Assembly (NCBI RefSeq): GCF_038069655.2
Contig: NZ_CP150951.2
Location: forward strand, 434,001-498,000
DNA length: 64,000 nt
Source of the DNA: Yoonia sp. BS5-3
GTDB lineage: Bacteria; Pseudomonadota; Alphaproteobacteria; Rhodobacterales; Rhodobacteraceae
Reading direction: 5' to 3'
In this document: positions 25,500 through 34,948 of the stretch, one piece after another
How the letters are laid out: each line of letters opens with the position of its first letter
How positions within the stretch are numbered: the first letter of the stretch is position 1
The notes under the pieces: model-generated
What the model was told of the DNA's origin: nothing
Database searches by the model: none
What the model saw: only the letters and a program-made list of their open reading frames with translations
Made by a program: the position numbers and the translations under genes

Positions 25500-27125
25500 C
25501 TAGTCCAGGACGTTGAGCACGTCGTAGGCTGGCAATGTGATAAAGTCGGGCGGTGTGTCGGCCATAACCGCATCACTCACAATTCGGATCGCCGAAGCAT
25601 AATGACCGCGATGAAACCCGGCGGGCCCATCCACCGCAAGAATGCGCGCGACCTCAGCCTGAACGAGCTCAGAAAACCAGGTCGGGTCCAAGACACGCGT
25701 GCGCCCCTCCTCTATTTCGATCTGGGCGCTATGGTGCAGCCATTGCCAAAGCTGCATGCGGCAAATCTCTGCCGTTGCGGCGTCTTCCATCAGGCCATTA
25801 ATGGGAACAGCCCCGCGACCACACAGCCAATGGCTGAGATATTCGACCGCGATATGCAGATTGCTTTGGACACCTTGCAACGTGATTTTGCCGTTATGGG
25901 GCGCCAGCAATTTCGTCTCTTCAATGGCGTAGTATTGGCGCGGTGCCTTGATCTGGTTTGACTGCGGCATGTGCTGGTCAAACACGGACATGGCAACGGA
26001 AACAAGCGCTGGATGCGCGACCCATGTGCCATCATGTCCGATCTCAACCTCGCGCAGTTTGTCAGCACGCACCCGGTCAAGCGCGACCGCCATCGCATCA
26101 GGATCGTCCTTGATCGGAATTTGCGCAGCCATCCCGCCCATCGCATGAATACCGCGCCGGTGGCATACCTTGATCAAACGCGCCGCATAGCTGGCAAGGA
26201 AAGCCGTATCCATCGTCACCACATCACGGTCCGGCAGCATAGCAAACGGATGCGCGCGCATTGTCTTGAGGTAGCTAAAGATATAGTCCCAGCGCCCGCA
26301 GTTCAGACCGACAATATTTTGTCTGAGCTCCCAGATGATTTCGTCCATTTCAAACGCCGCTGGCAGCGTCTCAATCAATGCGGTGACTTTGATACATCCA
26401 GAAGGCAGGTCCAGCTTGTCTTCGGTCCAGGCAAGAATAGCCGCCCAAAGACGCGCCTCTTGGTGGTTTTCCAACTTCGGCAGATAAAAATACGGACCCC
26501 GCCCCGTATCATGTAACGCCTTGCCATTGTGGAACATATGCAACGCAAAATCGAACAGCGCGGCTGAGGCTGATCTGCCCCCAATCAGCACATTCGCCTC
26601 TTCCAGATGAAAACCCCTGGGACGCACGATCAATACGGCAGGATCGTCGCTGGTCGCATAATGCGTTCCAGTCGTCGGATCATCGTAGGTTAGCGTCTCA
26701 TCCCGAAAATCCTGAAGATTGACCTGGCCTGCAATCATCGCAGCAAAACGCGGCGCTGACGCATCTTCAAAATCGGCCATGAAGGCCTTGGCCCCAGAAT
26801 TCAACGCATTGATCATCATCTTGCGATCAACTGGGCCTGTGATTTCAACGCGGCGGTCCTGCAAATTGGCTGGTGCAGGCGCCGCCGTCCAGACACCATC
26901 GCGTATATCCTTCGTTTCGCTCAGATATCCGGGGAGCTGCCCAGCATCAAAGGCCTTCTGCCGCGTGCTTCGTGCCGTCAGCCTTTCCTGCAATTGCTGG
27001 GAAAAGGCATCGTGCATGTCGCATAGAAACGCGAGCGCCTCGGCCGTCAGCACACGATCTGCGCCCGTGACATCGCGCAGCACCATGGGCTGAGCTTTGG
27101 TTGATTGACTAAGATCCAGTGGCAT
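25500..27125 (-). CDS. aceB: Malate synthase A
   Basis: Condenses glyoxylate with acetyl-CoA to malate. The 541-residue length matches class A enzymes. Sites visible: KAFMADFEDASAPRF, the catalytic Arg in LIVRPRGFHLEEANV, YFYLPKLENHQEARLW with metal-binding Glu, ALIETLPAAFEMDEI, NCGRWDYIFSYLK and the acid-loop region INGLMEDAATAEI. ATG 27125 has a GAGGTG site; the longer frame from 27182 would run through the likely promoter. It faces the regulator gene at 27285 across 159 bases. Confidence 0.97.
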   Translation of the reverse strand: MPLDLSQSTKAQPMVLRDVTGADRVLTAEALAFLCDMHDAFSQQLQERLTARSTRQKAFDAGQLPGYLSETKDIRDGVWTAAPAPANLQDRRVEITGPVDRKMMINALNSGAKAFMADFEDASAPRFAAMIAGQVNLQDFRDETLTYDDPTTGTHYATSDDPAVLIVRPRGFHLEEANVLIGGRSASAALFDFALHMFHNGKALHDTGRGPYFYLPKLENHQEARLWAAILAWTEDKLDLPSGCIKVTALIETLPAAFEMDEIIWELRQNIVGLNCGRWDYIFSYLKTMRAHPFAMLPDRDVVTMDTAFLASYAARLIKVCHRRGIHAMGGMAAQIPIKDDPDAMAVALDRVRADKLREVEIGHDGTWVAHPALVSVAMSVFDQHMPQSNQIKAPRQYYAIEETKLLAPHNGKITLQGVQSNLHIAVEYLSHWLCGRGAVPINGLMEDAATAEICRMQLWQWLHHSAQIEIEEGRTRVLDPTWFSELVQAEVARILAVDGPAGFHRGHYASAIRIVSDAVMADTPPDFITLPAYDVLNVLD

Positions 27126-27177
27126 TGTCGCACCTCGTTCCGCAGCGTTTAATCTGTCATGACAATATATCTCGTTG

Positions 27178-27189
27178 TACAAAATTGTA
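27178..27189. promoter_or_regulatory. Palindrome in the aceB/regulator intergenic region
   Basis: TACAA-AA-TTGTA, a 12-base site with perfect arms, lies about 53 bases upstream of the aceB ATG and 96 upstream of the divergent XRE regulator ATG. The whole intergenic stretch is AT-rich. It is a reasonable candidate operator for the adjacent regulator; assignment is by position only. Confidence 0.45.
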
Positions 27190-27284
27190 ATAAGTATATG
27201 TTTTAAAAGGGTAATGATGTAATTATTGTTATGCCGCGACGCAGTAACTTGTCACTTTTGTTATGAAACGAAAGCAGGTCGACC

Positions 27285-28718
27285 ATGGCACCAAGAGGCG
27301 CAAAGATAGTTATCGGGGCAAAGCTAAAGCGGCTTCGACGCAGTCTGAACTTGACCCAGGCGCAAATGGCCCAGGATCTGGACGTGTCCCCGTCTTACAT
27401 TACGCTTATTGAGGCGAACCAACGGCCAATCAGTGCACGTCTGCTTGTGAAGCTTGCGCAGATTTACGACTTTTCCCCGGGCGACATTGACAGCGGCATC
27501 GATCTACAGCTCCAATCTGAAATCGCAGCGGTGGTCAAAGACCCGGTCTTTGGTCAGACGGTCCCAAGGGCCGAGCTGGAAGAGGTTGTTGGGGCATCTC
27601 CGGCTTTGGCGCGTGGGTTATTGGCGCTCTATGGTCGGTATCGCGATCTGGCAATGGCTGCATCTGCCGATGACACGCCATTCGCCGACCGCGAGAAGGC
27701 AGAGCTTTTGGAACAGACAGCCCGGCCTGTCGAAGATGTGCGCGAACATTTCCACGCCCGTTCCAATTATGTCGCAAATCTTGATAGCATCGCAGAGGAT
27801 CTGGCCGCAGAAATAGGTATTGCGCGCAACGAACCGCAGATCTTGCTGAGCGAGCGGCTGAAGTCAAAATACGGATATGACGTCCGTATTCGGACCCAGG
27901 ATTTCCTGCCCGGCCAATTGCGGTTATTTGATCCGCACCGCAAATGTTTGAATTTGTCGGAAAGGCTTGATCAACCCGGACGGCGTTTTCAAATCGCACT
28001 GACACTGGCCAAGCTTGAATATGCTGATGCGATCGAAGACGAAGTATCGCAGGGTGAATTTACCGACGAAGCGCGCCCCTTGGCCCGCGAAAGCTTTGCC
28101 AGCTATTTTGCAGCGGCTTTGTTGATGCCCTATGGGCGGTTCTTGAACGCCGCCGAAAACGAACATTACGACATCCAGCTGCTGTGCCAGCGCTTCGGTG
28201 CCAGTTACGAACAGGTGGCCCACCGGCTGACGACGCTCCAACGCCCGTCGGCAAGGGGCGTACCCTTCTTTTTCGTGCGCGTTGATCAGGCGGGCAACGT
28301 ATCAAAGCGGTTCAGTGCGGGCAGGTTCCACTTTTCACGCTTCGGAGGGTCCTGCCCGCTTTGGAATATTCACGATTGTTTTGACGCACCCGACCGCGTG
28401 CATACGCAAGTGATCGAAATGCCGGACGGCACAACCTATTTTTCAATCGCAAAATCTGAGCTGCGACACGGCGCGACCTTCAGCGCCCCCGCCGCGCGGC
28501 TTGCCATCGGATTGGGCTGTGATATCGCCTATGCCCCACGGCTGATCTACGCCAAAGGCCTGATCCCCGATCAGATCAAACCAGCCCATATTGGCGTGAA
28601 TTGCTACTTATGTGAGCGGCAAAGCTGCGCATCGCGCGCCTATCCACCGCTGAACAAGGCTTTCGCCTTCTCAGATCGCATCCGCGGCATTTCAAGCTTT
28701 AGTTTCGATCCAGACTGA
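27285..28718 (+). CDS. XRE-family short-chain acyl-responsive regulator (ScfR/RamB type)
   Basis: A 477-residue regulator with an N-terminal XRE helix-turn-helix (GAKLKRLRRSLNLTQAQMAQDLDVSPSYITLIEANQRP in pattern, residues 11-48), a central IrrE/ImmA-like region with YFAAALLMPYGRFLNAAE near residue 270, and a C-terminal DUF2083-type domain bearing a cysteine cluster CYLCERQSCASRAYPP. Relatives (RamB, PccR, ScfR) sense acyl-CoA state and control glyoxylate-shunt, acetate or propionate genes. Divergence from aceB fits direct control of aceBA. The zinc-like histidine motif of ImmA proteases is not evident, so it is read as a sensor. Confidence 0.9.
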   Translation: MAPRGAKIVIGAKLKRLRRSLNLTQAQMAQDLDVSPSYITLIEANQRPISARLLVKLAQIYDFSPGDIDSGIDLQLQSEIAAVVKDPVFGQTVPRAELEEVVGASPALARGLLALYGRYRDLAMAASADDTPFADREKAELLEQTARPVEDVREHFHARSNYVANLDSIAEDLAAEIGIARNEPQILLSERLKSKYGYDVRIRTQDFLPGQLRLFDPHRKCLNLSERLDQPGRRFQIALTLAKLEYADAIEDEVSQGEFTDEARPLARESFASYFAAALLMPYGRFLNAAENEHYDIQLLCQRFGASYEQVAHRLTTLQRPSARGVPFFFVRVDQAGNVSKRFSAGRFHFSRFGGSCPLWNIHDCFDAPDRVHTQVIEMPDGTTYFSIAKSELRHGATFSAPAARLAIGLGCDIAYAPRLIYAKGLIPDQIKPAHIGVNCYLCERQSCASRAYPPLNKAFAFSDRIRGISSFSFDPD

Positions 28719-28851
28719 AACTTGAATGAGCCGCAGCGCTTATAGCCCCTAAGAGCACCTGGAGATCGCCAATTTGATTTGCCAAAATCAGGATATGCGC
28801 CCGCCCGATCTGTTTGATGTCCACGCGGCGCTTGGGATGCGAATGCTTTGC

Positions 28852-29823
28852 TCATGTCAGCGCTTTCACTTCTTGATCTATGGCGCCAAAGATGGAATTG
28901 CCCTGGGCATCTTCCATCCAGATTTTCACGCGATCGCCCGGTTGCAAGAATGGTGTCTTTGCCGCGCCCGAGGTGATGGTTTCAACCATCCTTTGCTCGG
29001 CGATGCAGGCATAGCCACGCCCGCCTTCCGCAATTGTCTTGCCCGGGCCGCCATCCTGATCGCGGTTCGAAATGGTGCCCGACCCAAGGATCGTGCCCGC
29101 ACCCAGCGGCCGGGTCTTGGCGGCATGGGCTAGCAATACGCCGAAGTCGAAAGTCATGTCTTCGCCCGTTTCAACACGCCCAAAAGGCGCGCCGTTCAGG
29201 TCGATGCGCATCGTCCCGTGCAATTTCCGCCCGTCCCAGCCTGGGCAATCTGCCGCGGCGACGGCGACAGGCGAAAAGGACGAAGGTGGTTTGGATTGCA
29301 CAAATCCAAACCCTTTGGCCAGTTCGGCCGGGATCAGATTGCGCAACGAGACATCGTTCATCAAGACGATGTAGCGGATCGCTGCTGCTGCCTCCTCTGC
29401 GGTCGCCCCTTGCGCAATAGCATGGGTGATGACGGCGACCTCTGCCTCAAAATCGATCCCCCAGCGCGGATCCCCTGCGATGGGCTGATACGGCGATAGA
29501 AAGCTATCTGACACACCTTGATACATCAGCGGATCCGTCCAAAAATGTTCGGGCATTTCAGCACCGCGTGCCTGGCGCACAAGCGCGACGTGATTGACGT
29601 AGGCCGAGGCATCAAGAAACTGAAAGGCGCGGGGCAAAGGGGCGGCACAATCTTTGATCTTGAAAGGCGCGGCTTCGCCCACAGCGCATAGATCGTCGCG
29701 GTCGAGGGCGTCTTGGAAACTGGCCGTATCCGCCGGCTGACATGTCGTCAGATCGTCCGAGACGACAACAAATGCGCCGCCGATTCGGGGGGCTTCGGGG
29801 CTGAACAGTGTTGCAACTTTCAT
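28852..29823 (-). CDS. Fumarylacetoacetate hydrolase family protein
   Basis: Likely splits fumarylacetoacetate to fumarate and acetoacetate, the last step of homogentisate degradation, in this operon. The 323-residue protein has the FAH-fold metal set in [12 protein letters not shown] (Glu pair), [13 protein letters not shown] and the substrate lysine-glycine region [19 protein letters not shown], then [13 protein letters not shown]. It is shorter than eukaryotic FAH (about 420) and belongs to the bacterial 320-residue subfamily next to hmgA. ATG 29823 overlaps the hmgA stop (ATGA). A maleylacetoacetate isomerase and hpd are not in the window. Confidence 0.9.
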   Translation of the reverse strand: MKVATLFSPEAPRIGGAFVVVSDDLTTCQPADTASFQDALDRDDLCAVGEAAPFKIKDCAAPLPRAFQFLDASAYVNHVALVRQARGAEMPEHFWTDPLMYQGVSDSFLSPYQPIAGDPRWGIDFEAEVAVITHAIAQGATAEEAAAAIRYIVLMNDVSLRNLIPAELAKGFGFVQSKPPSSFSPVAVAAADCPGWDGRKLHGTMRIDLNGAPFGRVETGEDMTFDFGVLLAHAAKTRPLGAGTILGSGTISNRDQDGGPGKTIAEGGRGYACIAEQRMVETITSGAAKTPFLQPGDRVKIWMEDAQGNSIFGAIDQEVKALT

Positions 29824-31178
29824 TTTTTGCCCGGCGTCCCGTCAAATTTCTTTTCGATATCGTCCCAGCAATCGATGTAGTCGTCCTGCAATGGGGCCTC
29901 TTTCCCCGCGAATTCGGTCAGATGTTGCGGAAAGCGGGTTTCGAACATGAACGACATCGTCTGGTCCAGCTTGTCGGGGCCCAGATTGGCATTTGACGCC
30001 CTTTCAAACGCGTTTTTATCCGGTCCGTGGGGCAGCATCATATTATGCAAGCTGATCCCCCCGGGCACGAAGCCCTGCGGTTTTGCGTCATACTGGCCAT
30101 AAATATTACCCATCAATTCGGACATGATGTTCTTGTGATACCAGGGCGGGCGAAACGTATCTTCGGCCACTAGCCAGCGTTCGCGGAACAGAACAAAGTC
30201 GATATTGGCGGTGCCTTCTTGACCGGATGGTGCGGTCAGGACTGTAAAGATCGATGGGTCAGGATGGTCAAACAGGATCGCGCCAACAGGGCAATAGGTG
30301 CGCAGATCGTATTTCATTGGCGCGTAGTTCCCGTGCCACGCAACCACATCAAGCGGCGAATGCCCGATCTTAGTCACATGGAACGCGCCGCACCATTTGA
30401 TTGTTACCGTCGATGGCACCTCGCGATCTTCAAATGCAGCAATAGGGGCCTTAAAGTCACGCGGATTGGCCATGCAATTGGCCCCGATAGGGCCGCGCCT
30501 GGGCAGTTCAAATTTCTGACCGTAGTTTTCACAGACAAAACCACGGCACGGCCCGTCCAACACTTCAACCCGGTACAAAAGCCCGCGCGGAATGATTGCG
30601 ATTTCCTTTGGTTCAAGATCGATAATGCCAAGTTCCGTATGGAACCGCATCCGCCCGGCTTGCGGAACCACCAGCAACTCAGAATCCGCCGAATAGAAGT
30701 AATCATCGACCATGCTTTCGGTGACAAGATACACATGCGCAGCCATGCCCACCTGCGTGTGTACATCGCCTGCCGTGGTCATCGTGCGCATACCGGTCAC
30801 CCATGTCAGTGGCGCGTCACCATGTGGGATAGCATCCCAGCGATATTGGCCCAAGGACACAACATCGGGCACCACGTTCGGCGCCGATTTCCATAGCGGC
30901 ACGTCGATCTTTTCATAGCGATGAGAATGCTTAACGGATGGACGAATGCGGTAACACCATGTCCGTTCATTCTGTCCTTGCGGGGCGGTGAACGCCGTCC
31001 CGGACAACTGTTCACCATACAGGCCGTAATTGCACCGCTGGGGCGAGTTCATTCCCTGCGGCAAGGCATCGGGCAATGCCTCTGTTTCGAAATCATTGCC
31101 ATAGCCGGGCATGTAGCCTTGATGCGGCCCAGGAAGGGATTGCGCCTGTATGATATTCCGCGAACCAAGATCTGTCAT
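29820..31178 (-). CDS. hmgA: Homogentisate 1,2-dioxygenase
   Basis: Ring-cleaving non-heme iron enzyme of tyrosine catabolism, making maleylacetoacetate. The 452-residue length is normal. Visible marks are [43 protein letters not shown], the iron-site segment [16 protein letters not shown] and [20 protein letters not shown] near the C-terminus. ATG 31178 begins [10 protein letters not shown]. It diverges from a MarR gene, with a palindromic site between them. Confidence 0.97.
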   Translation of the reverse strand: MTDLGSRNIIQAQSLPGPHQGYMPGYGNDFETEALPDALPQGMNSPQRCNYGLYGEQLSGTAFTAPQGQNERTWCYRIRPSVKHSHRYEKIDVPLWKSAPNVVPDVVSLGQYRWDAIPHGDAPLTWVTGMRTMTTAGDVHTQVGMAAHVYLVTESMVDDYFYSADSELLVVPQAGRMRFHTELGIIDLEPKEIAIIPRGLLYRVEVLDGPCRGFVCENYGQKFELPRRGPIGANCMANPRDFKAPIAAFEDREVPSTVTIKWCGAFHVTKIGHSPLDVVAWHGNYAPMKYDLRTYCPVGAILFDHPDPSIFTVLTAPSGQEGTANIDFVLFRERWLVAEDTFRPPWYHKNIMSELMGNIYGQYDAKPQGFVPGGISLHNMMLPHGPDKNAFERASNANLGPDKLDQTMSFMFETRFPQHLTEFAGKEAPLQDDYIDCWDDIEKKFDGTPGKK

Positions 31179-31216
31179 TGCCCTGTGCTCCATAATTTGG
31201 TTTGAACAAAGTAAGA

Positions 31217-31230
31217 GTTACATTTGTAAC
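31217..31230. promoter_or_regulatory. 14-bp palindromic operator between hmgA and marR
   Basis: GTTACA-TT-TGTAAC has perfect 6-base arms, typical of a MarR dimer site. It lies 39 bases upstream of the hmgA ATG and 36 upstream of the marR ATG, so binding could block both promoters. Confidence 0.7.
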
Positions 31231-31265
31231 TAACAACAATCTTCTGCAACAAATTGGCCCCGGAC

Positions 31266-31691
31266 ATGTCCCAAGATCTTTCTGAATTTTTGCCCTACCG
31301 GTTATTTCAAGCGGCGGAGGTCACCGGTCGAGATTTTCAGAAAATATACCAAGGGCGTTATGGGATGCTGCGCACGGAATGGCGGGTGCTGTTTCACTTG
31401 GGCCGTTCAGGCGACCAAACAGCCAAACAGATTTGCCAGCGCGCCATGCTGCATAAGACCAAAGTCAGCCGCGCTGTCAAAGCGCTTGAGGCAAAGCGCC
31501 TTCTGACGCGGAAAACCGTTGAAGGCGACCGGCGCTCAGAAATCCTGTCGCTGACAAAACAGGGGCAAGCGGCGCTTAAGGACCTCACGGGCATTGGCGC
31601 AGAATACGATCAGGGGCTGATCGACGCATTGGGCGAAGAAAAATACCAAGCACTGCTGGCAGCGTTAGAGATTTTGAACCGCAAAGCCTGA
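31266..31691 (+). CDS. MarR-family transcriptional regulator
   Basis: A 141-residue winged-helix regulator, probably the repressor of the divergent hmgA operon. The fold is seen in TEWRVLFHLGRSGDQTAKQICQ, the recognition helix LHKTKVSRAVKALEAKRLLTRK and the wing VEGDRRSEILSLTKQG. ATG 31266 is preferred to a TTG four codons earlier. In related organisms such MarR proteins respond to homogentisate or aromatic acids; that is inference here. The palindrome at 31217-31230 is the likely target. Confidence 0.92.
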   Translation: MSQDLSEFLPYRLFQAAEVTGRDFQKIYQGRYGMLRTEWRVLFHLGRSGDQTAKQICQRAMLHKTKVSRAVKALEAKRLLTRKTVEGDRRSEILSLTKQGQAALKDLTGIGAEYDQGLIDALGEEKYQALLAALEILNRKA

Positions 31692-31760
31692 CATATTCAA
31701 CTTATGTATGCCCCCCGAAAGGTTTTCTGATCAGGGGCCATGCCAGGTACGTCTACAGGA

Positions 31761-32879
31761 TCACACCAGCAGCGCCCGCGCCTCGTCTGGTGACAGGGCG
31801 GCAGGTCGGTCGCAGCTTGTGGTTAGCGTGATGAACTTGCGCGTCTCGCCAGCCTTCAGGATACTGGTCATGACATCCACCGCATGCACCGCCAGATCGA
31901 TATTGCAGCGATGTGGCCGGTCATCGGCGATCGCCGCAGCCATATCTGCCAACCCCGCACAACGATAATTCGCGCGTGTATCCTGATTGGGCACGCCAAA
32001 CGGATGATCCCATGTGGGCATTGTCTTGATGTCCTGATTTTGGCCGCTGATCTCAACCTCGCCGCCAAAGAAGTTCGGGTCGGGCAGGAAGATCGATCCG
32101 TCTTCACCGTAAAGCTCCATATGCCCATGCCGATGCGCCCAGACATCCCAGCTCGTCCCCAGCGTCACGGTTGCGCCATTCGCGAATTCCAAAAGCGCGT
32201 GGATATTTGTTGGTGTGTCCACCGGAACCGTCTCGCCCAGCCGGTCGCCATTCCCAATTGTCCGCTCGCTGAAAGTGGCCGTCGCCAGCGCCGCGACGGT
32301 TTTTACAGGGCCGATCAGTTGGATCAGATTGGTGATGTAATAAGGGCCGATATCCAGCACCGGTCCTGCGCCGGGTTGAAAGAAGAAATCGGGGTTGGGA
32401 TGCCAGCTTTCCATGCCATGGCCCATCACATGGCATGTCCCGCCAATGACCTTGCCCAGATCGCCCGCATCAATCGCTGCGCGCGCCTGTTGATGGGCGC
32501 CGCCGAGGAATGTATCAGGCGCAGATCCGATGCACAGGTTCTTAGAGGCCGCCAGCGCCCTCAGCTCTTCGCCTTCTTGCAGTGTCAGTACCAGCGGCTT
32601 TTCGGAATAGGCATGCTTGCCCACCTCCAGGATGCGTTTGGTCACTTCAAAATGCACCGCCGGAATGGTCAGGTTGACGACAACATCAACATCCGAAGCG
32701 CGCAGCAAGTCGTCGACCGTATCCGCCCGAATATCATATTCCGCCGCCCGCGCACGCGCTGCATCCATATTGATATCGGCCACCGCGACGGGCTTCAACG
32801 CTTTGAAAAGTGGGGCTAAATCCAGATATGAGGTTGAGATGTTTCCGCATCCGATAATGCCGACGCCAAGTTGTGCCAT
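31761..32879 (-). CDS. Gfo/Idh/MocA-family oxidoreductase
   Basis: A 372-residue NAD(P)-dependent sugar or inositol dehydrogenase type protein. The Rossmann loop is GVGIIGCGNISTSYLDL at residues 5-21, with the family lysine in HAYSEKPLVLT, which acts in catalysis, and DIGPYYITNLIQL and the beta-sheet C-terminal domain (ALLEFANGATVTLGTSWD). It follows the isomerase gene by 11 bases and with it probably processes the sugar imported by the ABC system upstream. Exact substrate unknown. Confidence 0.93.
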   Translation of the reverse strand: MAQLGVGIIGCGNISTSYLDLAPLFKALKPVAVADINMDAARARAAEYDIRADTVDDLLRASDVDVVVNLTIPAVHFEVTKRILEVGKHAYSEKPLVLTLQEGEELRALAASKNLCIGSAPDTFLGGAHQQARAAIDAGDLGKVIGGTCHVMGHGMESWHPNPDFFFQPGAGPVLDIGPYYITNLIQLIGPVKTVAALATATFSERTIGNGDRLGETVPVDTPTNIHALLEFANGATVTLGTSWDVWAHRHGHMELYGEDGSIFLPDPNFFGGEVEISGQNQDIKTMPTWDHPFGVPNQDTRANYRCAGLADMAAAIADDRPHRCNIDLAVHAVDVMTSILKAGETRKFITLTTSCDRPAALSPDEARALLV

Positions 32880-32890
32880 GTGACCAATCC

Positions 32891-33637
32891 TTAGAATTTC
32901 TGAACAGAGGCAAAGCTGCGCTGCGCGAAGCGCGCGTCGTCGCTGGGGTTGTCATGTTCGAGCACGTAGTGATCGATGCCAGCCTCTTGCAGCGCGGCAT
33001 GGATCGCAGGCCAATCCATGATGCCGTGGCCGACATCGGCCCAACCGTCCTCATCAGTGCACTCGCCTTCTTTGGCAATGTCCTTGATGTGGACCGCGCT
33101 GAGACGGCTTGCGTATTTGGTGATCCATGCCGCCGGGTCATGCCCGGCGATCCGAACCCAGCCCAGGTCAAGTTCCAGCGACAATGTGCTGGCTGCCTCG
33201 GCGATCAGATCAAGCGGCATGTCGCCGCTTTCGGTCGCTGCAAATTCAAATTCATGGTTGTGCCAGCCGAATGCTAAACCGGCGTCCTGCAAGGGTTTTC
33301 CCGCCTCGGCAAGCCGTTCCCCAAAAGCAAGCCAACCCGCTGTATTTGTTGGTCTTTCTTCCGATCCGATAAAGGGCACAAAGACTTTTTCGATCCCCAG
33401 TTTCTGGGCGATTGCGATGGCTTTGGCAGGGTCCCCTTCAACCAGGTCGAGCCCCATGTGACTGCTGGTCATCCGCAGCCCGTTAGTCTCAAGCCCCGCG
33501 TGAAGACCATCGAGATCGTCGAACAAACCGCCGAAACCTTCGACCTCGGCAAAGCCTGCGTCGCTAAGCATTTTCAGCGTTTGCGACAGCGGTGGAAAAT
33601 TGCGTGAGCAGTAAAGCTGGTATGAAATTCGGGCCAT
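32891..33637 (-). CDS. Sugar phosphate isomerase/epimerase (AP endonuclease-2 fold)
   Basis: A 248-residue TIM-barrel protein of the xylose-isomerase-like family. Metal-site patterns are GLAFGWHNHEFEFA, LSLELDLGWVRIAGHDP, AVHIKDIAKEG and HYVLEHDNP, supplying the usual Glu/Asp/His set. It sits between the ABC importer and the dehydrogenase on the minus strand, so a keto-sugar epimerase or isomerase role in the same sugar pathway is likely. An AAGGAC-like ribosome site precedes the ATG. Confidence 0.9.
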   Translation of the reverse strand: MARISYQLYCSRNFPPLSQTLKMLSDAGFAEVEGFGGLFDDLDGLHAGLETNGLRMTSSHMGLDLVEGDPAKAIAIAQKLGIEKVFVPFIGSEERPTNTAGWLAFGERLAEAGKPLQDAGLAFGWHNHEFEFAATESGDMPLDLIAEAASTLSLELDLGWVRIAGHDPAAWITKYASRLSAVHIKDIAKEGECTDEDGWADVGHGIMDWPAIHAALQEAGIDHYVLEHDNPSDDARFAQRSFASVQKF

Positions 33638-33743
33638 GATTTACGTCCTTGAGGCATCAGCGGCGCGCAGCGCCGCAAAAAGAAGAAGTGTTCTGCCGGG
33701 CCGCAAAGGTCCGTACAAATGAGGTGCAAGATCGCGTACAGAA

Positions 33744-33768
33744 CCTGTACATACGGCGTATGTACAGG
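33744..33768. repeat. Perfect 25-bp palindrome between importer and isomerase genes
   Basis: Arms CCTGTACATAC (33744-33754) and GTATGTACAGG (33758-33768) flank GGC, giving an essentially perfect palindrome. It lies seven bases after the ABC ATPase stop and 107 upstream of the isomerase start. A partial copy (GTACAGAACCTGTAC) overlaps its left arm. No T-run follows, so an operator or an mRNA-processing hairpin is more likely than a terminator. Confidence 0.7.
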
Positions 33769-33774
33769 GGGCCA

Positions 33775-34854
33775 CTACAGGCGGTCCTCGGTGGCTGTAT
33801 CAAAGAGCGAGGCGCGTGATGGATCGATCCCGATCGTAATGGTCTCGCCCGCCTTGACTGTTGCCTGCCCGTCCATCCTGATCCGGAAGAAATGCTGACC
33901 AAGCTTAGCGTAGACCAACGTGTCGGACCCCATGGGTTCGACCAGATCGATATCAACCTCAAATGTCAGCGGCGCGTTGCGCACCAGCTCACCGGTGATC
34001 ACGTGTTCGGGCCTAATCCCGATAGTCGCCGGACGGTCGGCTGTTTGCGGGGCTGCAAATTCATAGCCGGTCATCGGCATGACCATGTCATCGACTTTGA
34101 ACGCCCCGCCTTCCAGGTGACCCTCGATAAAGTTCATCGAAGGCGAGCCGATGAAGTCGGCCACGTAAAGATTGCGCGGCTGGTTATAAATCTCATCCGG
34201 GGTGCCAAGCTGCATGATCGCCCCGCCCTTCATCACCGCGATCCGGTCGGCCAGCGTCATCGCCTCAACCTGATCATGGGTCACGTAGATCATCGTGTTT
34301 TGCAACTGGTTGTGCAGCCGCTTCAGCTCAACCCGCAGATCGACCCGCAGCTTGGCATCGAGGTTGGACAAAGGCTCATCAAACAGGAACACATCCACAT
34401 CCCGCACCAGCGCCCGCCCGATGGCCACACGTTGCCGTTGCCCACCCGAGAGCGCCCCCGGTTTACGGTTCAACAGTGGTTCGATCTGCAGAATTTCGGC
34501 GGCGCGCGCGACCCGCTTTTCAATCTCGTCCTTGGGCAGTTTGGCGTTTTTCAGCCCAAACGACAGGTTCCCCTTCACGGTCATCTGCGGGTAAAGCGCA
34601 TAGGATTGGAACACCATGCCGATCCCCCGCTCGGACGGTTCGGCCCAGGTGACGTTTTTATCCTTGATGAATATCTGCCCGTCGGTGACCTCAAGCAAAC
34701 CTGCGATGCAGTTCAACAAGGTGGATTTCCCGCACCCCGATGAGCCGAGCAGCACAAGAAATTCGCCTTCGTGGATATTCAGGTTCAGCCCTTGCAGAAC
34801 CTTGACGGCACCAAATGCCAGATCAAGTTCTTTGATTTCGACAGAGTATGTCAT
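33775..34854 (-). CDS. Sugar ABC transporter ATP-binding protein (MalK/UgpC type)
   Basis: The 359-residue ATPase of a carbohydrate importer. Walker A is GSSGCGKST, the Q-loop VFQSYALYPQMTV, signature LSGGQRQRVAIGRAL, Walker B VFLFDEPLSNLDAKLR and the switch histidine YVTHDQVEAMTLADR. From about residue 240 the OB-like regulatory domain of MalK-type proteins follows (IGIRPEHVI, DTLVYAKLGQHFFRIR). It is the last of four importer genes on the minus strand. Confidence 0.96.
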   Translation of the reverse strand: MTYSVEIKELDLAFGAVKVLQGLNLNIHEGEFLVLLGSSGCGKSTLLNCIAGLLEVTDGQIFIKDKNVTWAEPSERGIGMVFQSYALYPQMTVKGNLSFGLKNAKLPKDEIEKRVARAAEILQIEPLLNRKPGALSGGQRQRVAIGRALVRDVDVFLFDEPLSNLDAKLRVDLRVELKRLHNQLQNTMIYVTHDQVEAMTLADRIAVMKGGAIMQLGTPDEIYNQPRNLYVADFIGSPSMNFIEGHLEGGAFKVDDMVMPMTGYEFAAPQTADRPATIGIRPEHVITGELVRNAPLTFEVDIDLVEPMGSDTLVYAKLGQHFFRIRMDGQATVKAGETITIGIDPSRASLFDTATEDRL

Positions 34855-34948
34855 TCTCGTTTTTTGTCCTTTCCGGCGCCGTGCAGTGGCCCGTCGCGTT
34901 CGTTCTTTGAAAGCCGGCAGCTTTCATTTTGCTGCGCAAAACCAGTCC

